Shown here: one piece after another, positions 24,435-32,893 of the stretch
How the letters are laid out: each line of letters opens with the position of its first letter
How positions within the stretch are numbered: the first letter of the stretch is position 1
From: Sphingobacterium kitahiroshimense
GTDB lineage: Bacteria; Bacteroidota; Bacteroidia; Sphingobacteriales; Sphingobacteriaceae
Reading direction: 5' to 3'
Length of the DNA: 64,000 nucleotides
Assembly (NCBI RefSeq): GCF_025961315.1
Contig: NZ_JAOQNK010000001.1
Coordinates: 682,001-746,000, forward strand
Made by a program: the position numbers and the translations under genes
The notes under the pieces: generated by a model
The model's input: the letters and a program-made list of their open reading frames with translations, nothing else
Database searches by the model: none
What the model was told of the DNA's origin: nothing

Positions 24435-25442
24435 ATGATGATGGAAGAAAACAAAATCAGTAGACGGAAAGTAATCGGCAGTATAGGAGCTGGAATTGCT
24501 ACATTAGCAGTTACACCTTTAGTGGGAAACGCGGGTGCGTCAAATGTCCAAAAACTTGAATATGCTATGGAAGATCCGAGAATGAAGTTTCCCAAACCTC
24601 CATTTAAAGAACAATCTCAGCCATGGCCAGGACTTGCTGGCCAAATGAGTCCTAGACCAGACCATGGCGAAACGTCTTATCAAGGTTCAGGTAGACTAAA
24701 AGGACGTAAAGCATTGATCACAGGTGGCGACTCCGGAATGGGCAGAGCTGCTGCGATTGCCTACGCACGGGAAGGTGCAGACGTAGCCATTAATTATTTA
24801 CCTGCTGAAGAAGCTGATGCCAAAGAGGTCATTACGCTGATTAAAAAAGAAGGCCGCAAAGCATTGGCAATTCCTGGTGATCTGCGAGATGAAAATTTTT
24901 GTAAAAAATTGGTTAAAGAGGCTGTAGATGGACTTGGTGGGCTTGATATTCTTGTCAACAATGCAGGTCGACAACAAACTAGACCATCTATTCTTGACAT
25001 CAGTTCGGATGATTTTGATGCTACAATGAAAACCAATGTTTATGCTCCTTTCTGGCTTACTAAAGCAGCTCTACCCCATCTAAAGCCAGGATCTTCTATT
25101 ATTGCTACCACTTCTGTGCAAGCGACAGACCCTTCTCCAGATTTATTCGATTATGCACAAACAAAGGCTGCCAATACAAGTTTTGTACGCTCATTGGCAA
25201 AACAGCTTGGACCTAAAGGAATCCGTGTTAACGGTGTAGCTCCAGGTCCAATATGGACCGCCTTGCAAGTAAGCGGCGGCGCAACAATGGAAAAACTTGT
25301 CAATTTCGGCGGTGACACACCACTTGAACGACCTGGTCAACCTGCAGAATTGGCTTCCATATATGTACAGCTTGCAGCCAATGATGCCAGTTATGCCACA
25401 GGACAGATTTATGGATCTGCTGGTGGCGGAGGTCAACCATAA
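24435..25442 (+). CDS. SDR-family oxidoreductase with Tat-type signal
   Basis: A 335-aa protein resembling general stress protein 39 / YghA-type short-chain dehydrogenases. Residues 9-30 form a twin-arginine signal (SRRKVIG then a hydrophobic stretch), pointing to export in folded form. A Pro-rich segment PGLAGQMSPRPDHGE typical of this subgroup precedes the Rossmann fold: TGGDSGMG at 96-103, NNAG at 175-178, catalytic Tyr240 and Lys244 (YAQTK). NAD(P)-dependent; substrate unknown. The ATG at 24435 is first of three consecutive ATGs; the upstream extension is less likely. It is followed 87 bases later by a zinc alcohol dehydrogenase, probably co-transcribed. Confidence 0.88.
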   Translation: MMMEENKISRRKVIGSIGAGIATLAVTPLVGNAGASNVQKLEYAMEDPRMKFPKPPFKEQSQPWPGLAGQMSPRPDHGETSYQGSGRLKGRKALITGGDSGMGRAAAIAYAREGADVAINYLPAEEADAKEVITLIKKEGRKALAIPGDLRDENFCKKLVKEAVDGLGGLDILVNNAGRQQTRPSILDISSDDFDATMKTNVYAPFWLTKAALPHLKPGSSIIATTSVQATDPSPDLFDYAQTKAANTSFVRSLAKQLGPKGIRVNGVAPGPIWTALQVSGGATMEKLVNFGGDTPLERPGQPAELASIYVQLAANDASYATGQIYGSAGGGGQP

Positions 25443-25529
25443 TGCAGCATTCTGCTCGCAAATATGGGTAGAGAAAGATAGTGGCAATAAAATACAAAAT
25501 TTGATTAATAAACTCTAAAGTATAAATAT

Positions 25530-26687
25530 ATGAGAGCAGCAGTATTCCATAAACCAGGTGATATTCGAGTCGACAATGTCCCTGATCCAAAAATTCTTGA
25601 TTCCAGAGATGTTATTCTCAAAGTCACATCAACGGCGATATGCGGTTCGGATTTACATATTCTGAGCGGTGCAGTTCCTCAAAAAGAACCTCTCATCATG
25701 GGCCATGAATTCATGGGGATAGTCGAGGAAGTTGGATCTGCAATTAAGAACCTTAAACGTGGTGACCGTGTTGTTGTGCCTTTTCCGATTTCGTGTGGAC
25801 AGTGTTTCTTCTGTCAACATGAGGCTTCTCCTGCATGTGAAAACTCAAATTTTAAACACTACGGTCCTAATGGCGATTTGATGGACCAGAAAGGTGGGGC
25901 ATTATTTGGCTACACCGATCTGTATGGTGGTTATTCTGGCGGCCAGGCAGAGTATGTGCGTGTTCCTTACGCTGATATTAGTCCACGTAAAATTCCAGAT
26001 CATCTCAGCGATGAACAAGCTCTTTTCCTAACGGATATTTTTCCTACAGGATGGTCATCAATTGACTGGGCCGCACTTAAGGGCGGGGAAACAGTAGCTA
26101 TCTTCGGATCTGGCCCTGTTGGACTAATGGCACAGAAGGCAGCATGGCTTAATGGTGCAGCACGTGTTATAGCTATCGATCCGTTAAATTATAGGCTTCA
26201 AAAAGCCAAAGCTGTTAACAACGTTGAAATACTTAATCCTAATGAAGTCGATGTCGTAGAAGCAATACGGGCAATGACTGAAGGAAGAGGGGCTGATGTA
26301 TGTGTAGATGCAGTTGGATTTGAACCAGAACGTACTTTTATGGATAAAGTTAAAGCAACCGTCAATTTTGAAATGGGCTCGATGAAGGTACTCGATCTCT
26401 GCTTTGAGGCGGTAAGAAGAATGGGAACGGTATCAATCATGGGCGTGTATGGCTCGACTTACGATAACTTCCCCCTCCACCGGGTCTTTGATAAGGGCAT
26501 CACCATAAAGCAGGGTCAAGCTCCTGTACTGAATTATATTGACAAACTTATTGGTCTGGTTAATGATGGCAAGGTTGTACTTGATGATATTATTACACAT
26601 AGCCTATCACTGGATGATGCAGCATATGGTTATAAAATTTTTGATAAAAAAGAAGAAGATTGTGTAAAGGTGGTACTTAAACCTTAA
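25530..26687 (+). CDS. Zinc-dependent alcohol dehydrogenase (MDR family)
   Basis: A 385-aa medium-chain dehydrogenase. Catalytic zinc ligands are Cys38 (TAICGSDLH) and His59-Glu60 (MGHEFMG). The structural zinc site is Cys89, 92, 95 and 103 (CGQCFFCQHEASPAC). The NAD-binding GSGPVGLMA motif lies around residue 190. The insertion after the structural zinc lobe and the overall length resemble glutathione-independent formaldehyde dehydrogenase and related enzymes. Substrate cannot be fixed from sequence. Downstream of the SDR in the same direction, ended by a strong terminator. Confidence 0.9.
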   Translation: MRAAVFHKPGDIRVDNVPDPKILDSRDVILKVTSTAICGSDLHILSGAVPQKEPLIMGHEFMGIVEEVGSAIKNLKRGDRVVVPFPISCGQCFFCQHEASPACENSNFKHYGPNGDLMDQKGGALFGYTDLYGGYSGGQAEYVRVPYADISPRKIPDHLSDEQALFLTDIFPTGWSSIDWAALKGGETVAIFGSGPVGLMAQKAAWLNGAARVIAIDPLNYRLQKAKAVNNVEILNPNEVDVVEAIRAMTEGRGADVCVDAVGFEPERTFMDKVKATVNFEMGSMKVLDLCFEAVRRMGTVSIMGVYGSTYDNFPLHRVFDKGITIKQGQAPVLNYIDKLIGLVNDGKVVLDDIITHSLSLDDAAYGYKIFDKKEEDCVKVVLKP

Positions 26688-26757
26688 CTATATTTCTTAA
26701 ATATGGTTATAAAAAAGATGGTCAGTATTTCAAGGGCAATGAAAAACTATCTTTAAA

Positions 26758-26795
26758 AAAAGGGCTTATGAATTTTTATAATCATAAGCCCTTTT
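26758..26795 (+). terminator. Terminator after the SDR-ADH unit
   Basis: Perfect 14-bp arms: aaaagggcttatga (26758-26771) and tcataagccctttt (26782-26795), 10-base loop. Confidence 0.85.
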
Positions 26796-26944
26796 CGTTT
26801 TTAATTCAATTTCCCTGAATGGAAATAAAACTAAAGCGAGATGTTTTAAATTTAGATATGTAACAATATGTAACAATATATACCCATAATAGAACCCTTA
26901 ATGAACTGGACTAACTGAGACAAAAATACTAAAATTATGATCCG

Positions 26945-27670
26945 TTAATTTATGCGCGGATCTATCCAAAATAGATCACGGAGTTGAAGTAGCTCTTCTA
27001 TGTGCATCAAATTATAAATCAGTTCGTCTTTGTCTTCTAAAGGAATCTTTATTTGTTGCTCCGTTCCAAGTAAAAATATAGTTAAAATAGCATCCTTTTC
27101 GAATATCGAAATATCTGATTGTACCATAGTAACATCATGTTTGCTAAACCATTCTCTAGCCTGTTCTTGATCTAAACAAATCAGGGAACGGGTTAGATCT
27201 TCAAGATCTCGAATCTCATCGATGATATGGGTAGGATAATTTACGCCAATATAAGCTAAATAAAGAAGATGATTTCCAGTCCGCAAGGCATAATTGCGAA
27301 TTAAGACCCGCTTCGGATCGAATGAAAAAACATAATATTCTGGATCTGAGATAAACTGATACTTCTTGCCATAAAACTGAATCTTATCCTCCAATTCCCC
27401 TAAATTGTCTATTTCTATAAATACTTCTCCCAGAAGCTGACCTTCATGTATATTGTCTAGTGCATCTTCAATTACTAATAGCACTTGCTCCTCCTCAGGA
27501 ACAATACTTCCACTACAGTCTAGCTGTAACAAATAATCATCAACATCAGGTACAGTTAACGGATACCACGTTGGGTTTTCGTCGTCAACTGTATTTTTAG
27601 ATGTTAAAATATTATAACCGTTACGTTTTAATTCTAATAGTATGACTCTGCTCAGGGGTACAAATTTCAT
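26945..27670 (-). CDS. 241-aa protein of an unrecognised paralogous family, member 1
   Basis: Soluble, no signal peptide or membrane segment. Same length as the gene at 45196 and about three quarters identical by eye from end to end, including the ends MKFVPLS and LRDLFWIDPRIN. Strong blocks are GYNILTSKN, ENPTWYPLTV, LLVIEDAL, FDPKRVLxRNYALRTGNHLL, QAREWF and MVQSDIS. The N-terminal ~85 residues are also found alone in the 77-aa gene at 9720. The upstream ~60 bases of both full copies are similar too, so the promoter was duplicated with the gene. No known family or catalytic motif recognised. Stands alone. Confidence 0.75.
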   Translation of the reverse strand: MKFVPLSRVILLELKRNGYNILTSKNTVDDENPTWYPLTVPDVDDYLLQLDCSGSIVPEEEQVLLVIEDALDNIHEGQLLGEVFIEIDNLGELEDKIQFYGKKYQFISDPEYYVFSFDPKRVLIRNYALRTGNHLLYLAYIGVNYPTHIIDEIRDLEDLTRSLICLDQEQAREWFSKHDVTMVQSDISIFEKDAILTIFLLGTEQQIKIPLEDKDELIYNLMHIEELLQLRDLFWIDPRIN

Positions 27671-27803
27671 AAGATTTTACTCATATAACTAAAACAAACT
27701 TTGCTGCATAGGGCCATCCTGTCTAAGGGTGGCACATCTGACTATTAATAGGATTGATACCGATGATTTCAGAGAATAAGCCTAGACTTATAAATCTTAA
27801 AAA

Positions 27804-28889
27804 TTATTGAGTACTGTCCAATTTTAAATAAACTTTAAATTCTGACCCAACACCTGGTGTACTTGTTATAGTAATTTTACCACCTGCATTTTTAACAATA
27901 GTATTGACTAAATATAACCCTACTCCCGTACCCTCGACAGAAGCACATATTCTTTTAAATTTTTCAAAAACAGTTAATAAGTCTTCGTTGCACATACCTA
28001 TTCCGTTATCTGTAACACTGATAACCATAAACCCATCTTCTTCAAAGGTGTAAATCGCTATTTCAGGTTTACGATCTACCGGTGTATATTTAATCGCATT
28101 GCTCAATAGGTTATATAGCACACTACGAAGCTTACGTCTCACAAAATTGATCTCTGTGATTTCAAATCTATGAACTATTTTAGCATTAAATTCTAAAATC
28201 TGTGGCGCTAATGCTAACATGACATCATCCAATATATGAGGTAAATCGACTAGTTCCGTTGCCGATTGATATTTTTGTTTTCCCCAGTGGCTTTCAGTGA
28301 AATCTGAAAGTACTCTTTTTATATTGGATAGTCCGCATTCTAGATTAGCAAGCATCTTTAAGAATTTGGTGCTCTTTTTTTCTGGAAGTACTTTAAAGTA
28401 TTCACATGTGAGCATTAAACCTGCTAAAGGGCTTTTAATATCATGAGCGAGCTGGTCTAATAACAATTCATGTTCTAAAATCAGCTTTTCATGCTCTTTT
28501 AAATCTCTAATTCGTGCAGTGATGTCTACAAAAGTGATAATCACACCATTTGTCTTACCTTCCCGAAAGGTAATATAGGGTAATATATTCATCTGGTACC
28601 AGCGCAAATCTGTGGTCTGGATTTCCTTCTCCAGCATTTTTCCCGTAGCAATAACGGAGTGAATATTATTGATTATGTTAGGATATTTAAAATTATCCTG
28701 GATATCTGCTATTGGCATTCCGATAAATTCTTCTTTAAGCACGAAATGCTTCATAGCAGGAGGTGTAAACTTACGTAACAGGAGATCTGCATCCACAAAA
28801 AGCTGTGGTATAATCGTATTTCTGAAATAATTTTCGAGTTCGTCATTAAGCTGACTCAGCTCTTTTAACTGTTCAGTTTTTGAATTCAT
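27804..28889 (-). CDS. PAS-domain sensor histidine kinase, cytosolic
   Basis: A 361-aa kinase. An N-terminal coiled segment leads into a PAS domain at about residues 25-125 (LFVDADLLLRKFTPPA, EFIGMPIADIQDNF, VIITFVDITAR), of the type seen after CheR domains. The phosphorylated His149 lies in LLDQLAHDIKSPLAGL. The ATPase domain has N (NLLSNAIKYTP), G1 (VTDNGIGM) and G2 (GTGVGLYL) boxes. No membrane segment, so it should sense an internal signal. No response regulator is adjacent; the broken NarL regulator at 20.2 kb is not close enough to claim as partner. Confidence 0.9.
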   Translation of the reverse strand: MNSKTEQLKELSQLNDELENYFRNTIIPQLFVDADLLLRKFTPPAMKHFVLKEEFIGMPIADIQDNFKYPNIINNIHSVIATGKMLEKEIQTTDLRWYQMNILPYITFREGKTNGVIITFVDITARIRDLKEHEKLILEHELLLDQLAHDIKSPLAGLMLTCEYFKVLPEKKSTKFLKMLANLECGLSNIKRVLSDFTESHWGKQKYQSATELVDLPHILDDVMLALAPQILEFNAKIVHRFEITEINFVRRKLRSVLYNLLSNAIKYTPVDRKPEIAIYTFEEDGFMVISVTDNGIGMCNEDLLTVFEKFKRICASVEGTGVGLYLVNTIVKNAGGKITITSTPGVGSEFKVYLKLDSTQ

Positions 28890-29281
28890 GTTCTTATATA
28901 TCTAATAATAAATATACTTTTCGGTCTAGGTTGGGATCAAGTATAAACAAATATAAACGAAATATGTTGTCAAAAATTATAAACGGTTATTAAAAGAAAT
29001 ATTTTAATTAGTTTTATGAATTAAAATATGAATTTAACCGGGCAATTCTACTATTAAAACTTTAAAATTGCAAGTTGAGGTCGAAACGATTACAAAATTT
29101 GGCAATTGGCAAGGTCATGCTAGATAATGGTAAACCAATTGTTCACCACTTCATAAAATTCGAACAGATGATGATAGGGAAATTAACATGTGTCACATAA
29201 GGGTTTTGAACTGTTGGTATCATGATATATCTCATCTTTGTAAAGTGACGTTCTATTTTAATGAGATTTATATAAAACAAA
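28890..29281. other. Intergenic stretch without a gene
   Basis: A/T-rich leader of the kinase gene and then unremarkable sequence. No protein-like frame, hairpin or RNA seen. Confidence 0.4.
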
Positions 29282-29737
29282 TTATTCCGTTTCTTGCGAA
29301 TTGGATAGATAAGAGTTCATTTCTAAAACTCCCAAATACTTACAATAATGTGATAACATTTCTTTAACCACTTTAGTGGTTTGAATGTTGCTATTCGATA
29401 GGAATGCTAACGTATTGCTGATATCAAAATTAGGTGTATTTTGATGAATCTCAATGATAGATTTATCATCATGTACTTTGAAAGCAAATAAACTTAAAAG
29501 TGGATAGAGTGGACTATCTTCATCCGACTCCCACAAAGAAAGCCATTCCTTATGGGGTACTGCTTCCAATTCTATACCCAATTCATCTTGAAGAATTTCA
29601 AAAAAATCAACAACTGTAATATTGTCTTCGGATTTGGGACTTACATGATAAATATTGCCAATAGCTTCGATATTTTTCGATATATGCGCGACAGATCTTG
29701 CTATAAAATCTATCAGTAAAATAAATATTTTGAGCAT
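29282..29737 (-). pseudogene. Relic of a thioester-reductase (NAD-binding_4-like) domain
   Basis: 151 codons read from ATG 29737. After about 8 unnatural residues the sequence matches the C-terminal end of reductase domains that release products from NRPS or fatty-acid carrier proteins: IDFIARSVAHISKNIEAIGN then IYHVSPKSEDNITVVDFFEI, HKEWLSLWE, and a helical end. The Rossmann part with the NAD(P) motif and catalytic Tyr is missing, so it cannot be an active reductase. The upstream membrane-protein gene ends five bases before. Probably a leftover of a deleted biosynthetic gene. The family call is by eye. Confidence 0.5.
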
Positions 29738-29741
29738 TTTT

Positions 29742-30038
29742 TCATACCAGATGTTCTAAATACATAATGTATAAAAATACCACAACTAAAATGACAACTG
29801 TACTAATACTACACAATCCATAACCGATTCTACCTTTTACAAAATGATTAAGCCCTTCAATAATTAGAAAAGAAACATAAATTAAAATTAGGCAAACCGG
29901 TAAAAATTTCTCCAAGTTTAGCGACATACCATTGTTGCCACTCTGTCCTTTAGCAAACATTCCTATTGCAAAAAAAACCATAGGTGCTGCACCAATTAAA
30001 AGTCTTACAAATAAATGCTTGATTAATTTTTTTCTCAT
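29742..30038 (-). CDS. Small membrane protein of unknown function (98 aa)
   Basis: From ATG 30038: a basic start MRKKLIKHLF, then three hydrophobic segments at about residues 12-32, 44-62 and 78-95. Probably an inner-membrane protein; no family recognised. An in-frame upstream start (30074) would add 12 residues. It ends five bases before the reductase relic and may itself be a neighbour left after a deletion. Confidence 0.5.
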   Translation of the reverse strand: MRKKLIKHLFVRLLIGAAPMVFFAIGMFAKGQSGNNGMSLNLEKFLPVCLILIYVSFLIIEGLNHFVKGRIGYGLCSISTVVILVVVFLYIMYLEHLV

Positions 30039-30295
30039 TTGCTTTTTAACGTATAACTTACCACTAAAATACAATTAGTTTAATCAATTTTTTCAGAAGA
30101 TATCTATTCGCATGATGCACTTGATTATTCGATAGAAGAAATCTTTTATTTGCTAAAGGGTGATAAATAGAATTGCTAGCAATTGATCTAAAGGTTGACG
30201 AATACATTTATCTACCATTCCACATCAAGAAAAAATAATTATGCACCAACAAATATCTTTATATCCGCCACGAATAATCATCTTTCCAAATTGCT

Positions 30296-30496
30296 TCATT
30301 GCTCATCTGTACTTGCTATAGCTTGACCTTTGTCCAGGAAATCGAAATAACGGAAGAGCGCGGCTTGACTATCTATAAATACTTGATCCTCCAATATTTC
30401 ATTCATCTCTTTGAATAACAGGGGTACAAATTCGGACAGTTGAGATATGGATATAAATTCGGCTGTAGTATTGTCCATTTGTATCCATAAAGGCAT
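30296..30496 (-). pseudogene. YbjQ/UPF0145-family C-terminal fragment (copy 4, part 1)
   Basis: Reads MDNTTAEFISISQLSEFVPL then LFKEMNEILEDQVF, matching the C-terminal part of copies 1 and 2 (ENATAEFIATSRLTEFLPLLF). It then continues with IDSQAALFRYFDFLDKGQAI, which may be the natural protein end that the other copies have lost. The N-terminal half of a YbjQ gene, in the same orientation, lies at 32590-32775 on the other side of a histidine kinase gene. Confidence 0.65.
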
Positions 30497-30568
30497 AGGT
30501 CGTTAGACTAAAATCATATTTTAAAACCATTATATATAAATGAATTATCTTTCATATTTTTGTTTGTA

Positions 30569-32545
30569 ATGAATTCCCAAGAAAGTCCAAATATGATTCC
30601 CTTTAGCTCTGATTTAGTTATTCAGGCACTGGCTTCCTCGCCCTCACCTACAGCTATTTATAGCGGTGAGAATATGATCATCCGTTTTGCTAATGAAGGA
30701 ATGCTGGAGGTTTGGGGCAAAGACGCTTCTGTGATAGGCAAACCCTTAATTGAGGCAATTCCTGAATTGGAAGGACAGCCTTTTTTAGAGCTGCTGCAAG
30801 AGGTGTGGCGTACTGGGAAAACATATTCTGTTTCTTCGGCTCCTGCAAAGTTAATAAAGAACGGAAAGGAGACGCTTGATTATTTCGATTACGAATATAG
30901 AGCTCTTGTTGATGAAAACAATAAAACTTGGTGCATACTGAATACAGCACTGGAGGTGACCTCTCGCCGTGAGTTTTTAGAGCAGATCAAACATAAAGAA
31001 GAAAAAGAGCAGGCGCTCAACGAAGAAATGGCTGCGACTCTTGAAGAATTGACATCTACTAACGAAGAGCTCAATAGATATATCAAGCAACTGGCCGACA
31101 GCAGGGAATACATTCGTACAATTATAGAACAGGCGCCTGTTGGAATCGCTATGTTAAAAGGGCCTGAACATCATATTGAAATCGCCAATTCTGCGATTCT
31201 TAAGATATGGGGACGAGAGGAGTCCGAAGTCATTGGATATCCGCACGAAAGTGCCCGTCCGGAAATGCGGGCACAGCCTGTTAACAATTGGCTTAAACAC
31301 GTATACCAAAGTGGTGAGCCTAAGATAAACACAGAATTTACAGTAAAACTGCTTGATAAAGCCGGATTGAGAGAGGCGATCGTTAATTCCATCTATCAGC
31401 CTATATTTTCTCATGACGGCAGTATTTCAGGTGTTTTGGTCATTCTTGAAGAAATTACCCAGCAGGTAATGCTGCGTAAAAAGAATGAAAAGGATCAACA
31501 GATGCTGAACCTAGCAGTAGATGCGGGCGAGCTCGCGACCTTCTACTACCAAACTGAAACAAATCTCTTTTCCGGAAATACGCTTCTTAAGAAATGGTTT
31601 GGACTTTCATCGGACGAAAACATGGATCTCTCTCTGGCCATCGCAGTTATTTTACCGGAAGATCGGGATCGGGTGTCGCTGGCCATCGCGCACGTGTTAA
31701 GTAAAGATTCTGATGGTCATTATTTCATAGAATATCGGATTCAAAATAATGTTGATAAAAAAATTAGACTGCTGCAGGCCAACGGAAGAGTTTTCTATGA
31801 TAGTAAAGGTAATCCACTCAGCTTAAATGGTACTTTGAGGGATATTACTGAACAAAAAAAAGAGGAACAGCGAAAAGATGATTTCATTGGAATGGTAAGC
31901 CATGAACTGAAAACACCACTTACCTCTCTTAAGGCTTATCTGCAGATACTGCAACGGATGGACTTACCTACAAAAGATCCTATGTCGCAAAATATGCTGG
32001 GGAAATCGGTAAAGCAAGTACAATATATGAACACCATGATTAATGGGTTTCTTAACGTATCCAGGCTTGATTCGGGTCAGCTGCATCTAATGAAAACTGT
32101 TTTTGATTTTCAATCACTGTTTGCCGAAATTGAAGATGAAGTGCTGTCGACGATCAAAACTCATCATTTTCTGTTTAAAGCACCTGAAAAAATAATGATA
32201 CATGCAGATCGTGAAAAAATAGCGCAGGTACTCCATAACCTTGTTGGAAATGCGGTCAAATATTCGCCTCTCAGATCGACGATTAGAGTAGATTATGCTG
32301 CCAACGATAACAGTTTAAAAGTAAATGTTCAAGATCTTGGAAAAGGGATTGCTGAGGAAGATCGGCAACGGATATTCGATCGCTATTATCGCGTGAAGGA
32401 AACTAGTGGCGGCGTGATATCGGGGTTCGGTATTGGACTTTATCTTTGTAGAGAAATCATCGAACTGCATGATGGAACCATTCAGGTCCAGAGTGTAAAA
32501 AATGAAGGAAGTATATTCTCCTTTATCTTACCATTCAACCCATAA
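30569..32545 (+). CDS. Multi-PAS sensor histidine kinase
   Basis: About 658 aa from ATG 30569. Three PAS-like domains: about residues 15-130 (YSGENMIIRFANEGMLEVWG), 185-295 (LKGPEHHIEIANSAILKIWG) and 305-430, linked by a coiled coil. Then a HisKA domain with His445 in MVSHELKTPLTSLK and a HATPase with NLVGNAVKYSP, VQDLGKGI and GFGIGLYLC. No membrane helices, so cytosolic. Such kinases are common orphans in Bacteroidota. It is oriented opposite to the YbjQ pieces that flank it, as if it had been inserted into that gene. No response regulator adjacent. Confidence 0.92.
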   Translation: MNSQESPNMIPFSSDLVIQALASSPSPTAIYSGENMIIRFANEGMLEVWGKDASVIGKPLIEAIPELEGQPFLELLQEVWRTGKTYSVSSAPAKLIKNGKETLDYFDYEYRALVDENNKTWCILNTALEVTSRREFLEQIKHKEEKEQALNEEMAATLEELTSTNEELNRYIKQLADSREYIRTIIEQAPVGIAMLKGPEHHIEIANSAILKIWGREESEVIGYPHESARPEMRAQPVNNWLKHVYQSGEPKINTEFTVKLLDKAGLREAIVNSIYQPIFSHDGSISGVLVILEEITQQVMLRKKNEKDQQMLNLAVDAGELATFYYQTETNLFSGNTLLKKWFGLSSDENMDLSLAIAVILPEDRDRVSLAIAHVLSKDSDGHYFIEYRIQNNVDKKIRLLQANGRVFYDSKGNPLSLNGTLRDITEQKKEEQRKDDFIGMVSHELKTPLTSLKAYLQILQRMDLPTKDPMSQNMLGKSVKQVQYMNTMINGFLNVSRLDSGQLHLMKTVFDFQSLFAEIEDEVLSTIKTHHFLFKAPEKIMIHADREKIAQVLHNLVGNAVKYSPLRSTIRVDYAANDNSLKVNVQDLGKGIAEEDRQRIFDRYYRVKETSGGVISGFGIGLYLCREIIELHDGTIQVQSVKNEGSIFSFILPFNP

Positions 32546-32589
32546 CGCCGTCTGAAATTCCGATAGTTTTGCCAGTTAAAAGCTATCTA

Positions 32590-32775
32590 CATTTTGCTTT
32601 TAAAGACTCCACTACGCTCTTTTATAGTTTTTGTTTTCATAATTGCGGGAGCGGCCACCGAAGAGGTTTACAAAGCTAGCTTCGCTCCCACTCAAAGGAT
32701 TGGCTCCACTAACAGCTGTTGCTGAAATCGGATCAAAATAACGCAGGACTTCTCTCCCATCGATGATATTAAACA
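32590..32775 (-). pseudogene. YbjQ/UPF0145-family N-terminal fragment (copy 4, part 2)
   Basis: Minus-strand frame reads IIDGREVLRYFDPISATAVS then GANPLSG, ASFVNLFGGRSRNYENK, the canonical YbjQ N-terminus with its FFGGRSxxYE motif better kept than in the other copies. It then decays into a stop near 32615. It may complement the C-terminal piece at 30296, leaving a gap of about 70 residues. Confidence 0.65.
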
Positions 32776-32851
32776 AAAAAAACCATCCTTGACCTGACTA
32801 TCGTCACAGTAGATTACAGCAAATTGTAAAAAAATAATTGTTAAAAAAAAG

Positions 32852-32878
32852 AAAAGCCCGAAGGAACCTCGGGCTTTT
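32852..32878 (-). terminator. Terminator of the PiT transporter gene
   Basis: Arms aaaagcccga (32852-32861) and tcgggctttt (32869-32878), 7-base loop, followed by a T-run on the minus strand. Confidence 0.85.
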
Positions 32879-32893
32879 GATAACTAACTGATG

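Noticed and set aside
25191-25590. Antisense frames over the SDR-ADH junction
   Set aside because: Both strands are explained by the SDR gene, the spacer and the ADH start.
30690-31414. Four minus-strand frames within the multi-PAS kinase
   Set aside because: Mirror frames of a gene whose domains are all recognised.
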